From positions 1 to 41,387 of the forward strand of contig JAKFER010000266.1 of assembly GCA_036675565.1 (NCBI GenBank): 41,387 nucleotides of DNA, given 5' to 3'. This DNA comes from JACCYQ01 sp036675565 (lineage in GTDB: Bacteria > Bacteroidota > Bacteroidia > Chitinophagales > Chitinophagaceae). The notes below the pieces were generated by a model. That model did no database searches and had not been told where the DNA came from. It saw only the letters and a list, made by a program, of their open reading frames with translations. The position numbers and the translations under genes were made by a program. Shown here piece by piece: positions 40,364 to 41,387 of the stretch (position 1 is the stretch's first letter; each line of letters opens with the position of its first letter).

Positions 40364-41014
40364 ATGAAATTTTTTATTGATACAGCCAATCTTGCACAAA
40401 TTAAAGAAGCTCACGAATTAGGTATTCTTGATGGGGTTACAACCAATCCATCATTAATGGCTAAAGAAGGGATCCGCGGAGAGGAAGCCATTACAAAACA
40501 CTATAAAGATATTTGTGATTTGGTTGATGGCGATATCAGTGCGGAAGTGTTGTCAACTGATTTTGCAACCATCGTTGAAGAAGGAAAAAAGCTGGCTGAT
40601 ATTCATCCAAACATCGTAGTGAAAGTGCCGATGATCAAAGACGGCATCAAAGCGATCAAGTGGTTTACCGATAATGGTATCCGTACAAACTGTACACTGG
40701 TTTTTTCTGCCGGGCAAGCTATACTGGCTGCAAAAGCAGGCGCTGCATATGTTTCTCCTTTTATAGGTCGCATCGATGACAGCGGTTGGGATGGTGTTCA
40801 ACTGATTGAACAGATTGTACAAATTTTCAGCATACAGGGTTATAAAACGGAAGTGCTGGCTGCTTCAATCCGTAATCCGAATCATATTATACAATGTGCC
40901 GCCGCCGGTGCAGATGTTTGCACCTGCCCTTTGGAATCCATACTGGGTTTGTTAAAACATCCCCTCACTGATATTGGTCTTGCCAAGTTTTTGGAAGACG
41001 CAAAAAAAATGTAA
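40364..41014 (+). CDS. tal: Transaldolase, small (FSA/TalC-like) subfamily
   Basis: 216 residues. The Schiff-base Lys is K87 in VVKVPM, with FFIDTAN and GVTTNPSL at the N-terminus and the phosphate-side LAASIRNPNHI near the end. Three residues that separate transaldolase from fructose-6-phosphate aldolase have the transaldolase form: E61 (Gln59 in E. coli FSA), S131 (Ala129) and F133 (Tyr131) in VSPFIGRIDD. Many pipelines call this family fructose-6-phosphate aldolase (fsa), but this site favours the pentose-phosphate reaction. Length is standard. It is single, with a perfect terminator after the stop. Confidence 0.92.
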   Translation: MKFFIDTANLAQIKEAHELGILDGVTTNPSLMAKEGIRGEEAITKHYKDICDLVDGDISAEVLSTDFATIVEEGKKLADIHPNIVVKVPMIKDGIKAIKWFTDNGIRTNCTLVFSAGQAILAAKAGAAYVSPFIGRIDDSGWDGVQLIEQIVQIFSIQGYKTEVLAASIRNPNHIIQCAAAGADVCTCPLESILGLLKHPLTDIGLAKFLEDAKKM

Positions 41015-41016
41015 TT

Positions 41017-41044
41017 AAAAAGCCCCGATCGCGGGGCTTTTTTT
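41017..41044 (+). terminator. Intrinsic terminator after the transaldolase gene
   Basis: AAAAAGCCCCG (41017-41027) pairs with CGGGGCTTTTT (41032-41042) over a 4-base loop, followed by more T residues. Confidence 0.92.
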
Positions 41045-41161
41045 ATGGTTAGATATTCATTGTTCAATCTCCACTACTAATAAATATTTCATGCAATCTA
41101 TTTTGCTGATAAAATAAAGAGATTAAAAAGAATTAAATTTAATTCTCCTCAATACTTCTGT

Positions 41162-41387
41162 ATGAAAAAGCTCTTTATAAGTATCAACCTATTATTCATC
41201 CTAATTTCCTGCACCAGTCAGAAAAATATTTCTACTACTGAAGGCGATATTGTTATTCATTCGGTGAATGTGATCCCGATGGATGAGGAAAGGGTCATGC
41301 CTAATCAAACCGTATTGATCCGTAACGGCAAAATAGAAACAATTACCCCGACTACATCAATACATTTTGAAAATGCTTTGGTGATAG
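41162..41387 (+). CDS. Secreted amidohydrolase-family lipoprotein, N-terminal fragment (cut by window edge)
   Basis: 75 residues are visible. The signal MKKLFISINLLFILISCTSQ has a lipobox with Cys at 17. The mature part reads VIHSVNVIPMDEERVMPNQT then VLIRNGKIETI, the standard N-terminal beta-sandwich of imidazolonepropionase/prolidase-like amidohydrolases. The metal-binding HxH would follow outside the window. The start is ATG at 41162. It is probably a periplasmic or surface peptidase/amidohydrolase, but substrate and completeness cannot be judged. Confidence 0.82.
   Translation, partial: MKKLFISINLLFILISCTSQKNISTTEGDIVIHSVNVIPMDEERVMPNQTVLIRNGKIETITPTTSIHFENALVI

Noticed and set aside
1..41387. 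CRISPR arrays, insertion sequences, prophage, toxin-antitoxin, restriction or other defence systems
   Set aside because: I looked for direct repeats, transposase or integrase motifs and defence-gene signatures and found none; the genes are mostly housekeeping and envelope functions.

Overview
The window is a stretch of chromosome from a member of the Bacteroidota, most likely of the Chitinophagales/Chitinophagaceae type. The phylum call rests on the recurring TAnnTTTG promoter element, a type IX secretion plug protein, an OMP_b-brl_3 outer-membrane protein, DUF4199, a TamL-like lipoprotein and the gene order miaB / sigma-54 activator / lptE-like / secG. The family call is inference from gene content only. 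Coding density is high. I see no phage, transposase, integrase, CRISPR array or plasmid function; this reads as core genome with a few lineage-specific genes.

Layout. 1-6643: a cut threonine aldolase, an OMP_b-brl_3 protein, yajQ, type B ribosomal protein L31, a GlmU-like sugar-nucleotide enzyme and tpiA. 6719-9704: an unknown small membrane protein, then an AT-rich pair of a polysaccharide flippase and a GT4 glycosyltransferase. 9661-13404: acyl-CoA-binding protein, a CBS-domain protein, a GNAT acetyltransferase, a monohaem cytochrome c-like protein and lepA. 13430-19513 (minus): an unknown secreted protein, then a tight run of a catalytically degenerate dihydroorotase homologue, DUF4199, GT2, GT4, gmhA and a HAD phosphatase, which looks like part of heptose-containing envelope glycan synthesis. 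19789-22048 (minus): a DUF1080 lipoprotein and a Tat-exported Gfo/Idh/MocA oxidoreductase, a pair for 3-keto-sugar chemistry. 22435-25612: tRNA-Pro(GGG), small proteins, trmH, a DUF4114 lipoprotein and a TlpA-like thioredoxin.

25665-33403 (minus): a redoxin, a YihY membrane protein, mltG, secG, an acidic repeat protein, an LptE-like lipoprotein, a sigma-54 activator and miaB. This is an envelope-biogenesis block that the local sigma-54 activator may influence. 33572-41387: truB, a TamL-like outer-membrane protein, a second TrmH-family methyltransferase, a LolC/E-like permease, the T9SS plug protein, the SRP RNA gene with a near-consensus promoter, a transaldolase and the start of a secreted amidohydrolase.

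No clearly new system is visible. The best leads are the dihydroorotase homologue that has lost metal ligands, a 14-residue motif in the acidic protein duplicated with only synonymous differences, a nearly leaderless truB, a glycosyltransferase reading 44 bases into a convergent gene, and a gmhA-linked phosphatase lacking the usual zinc cysteines. All functional calls come from reading motifs by eye; no database search was run.
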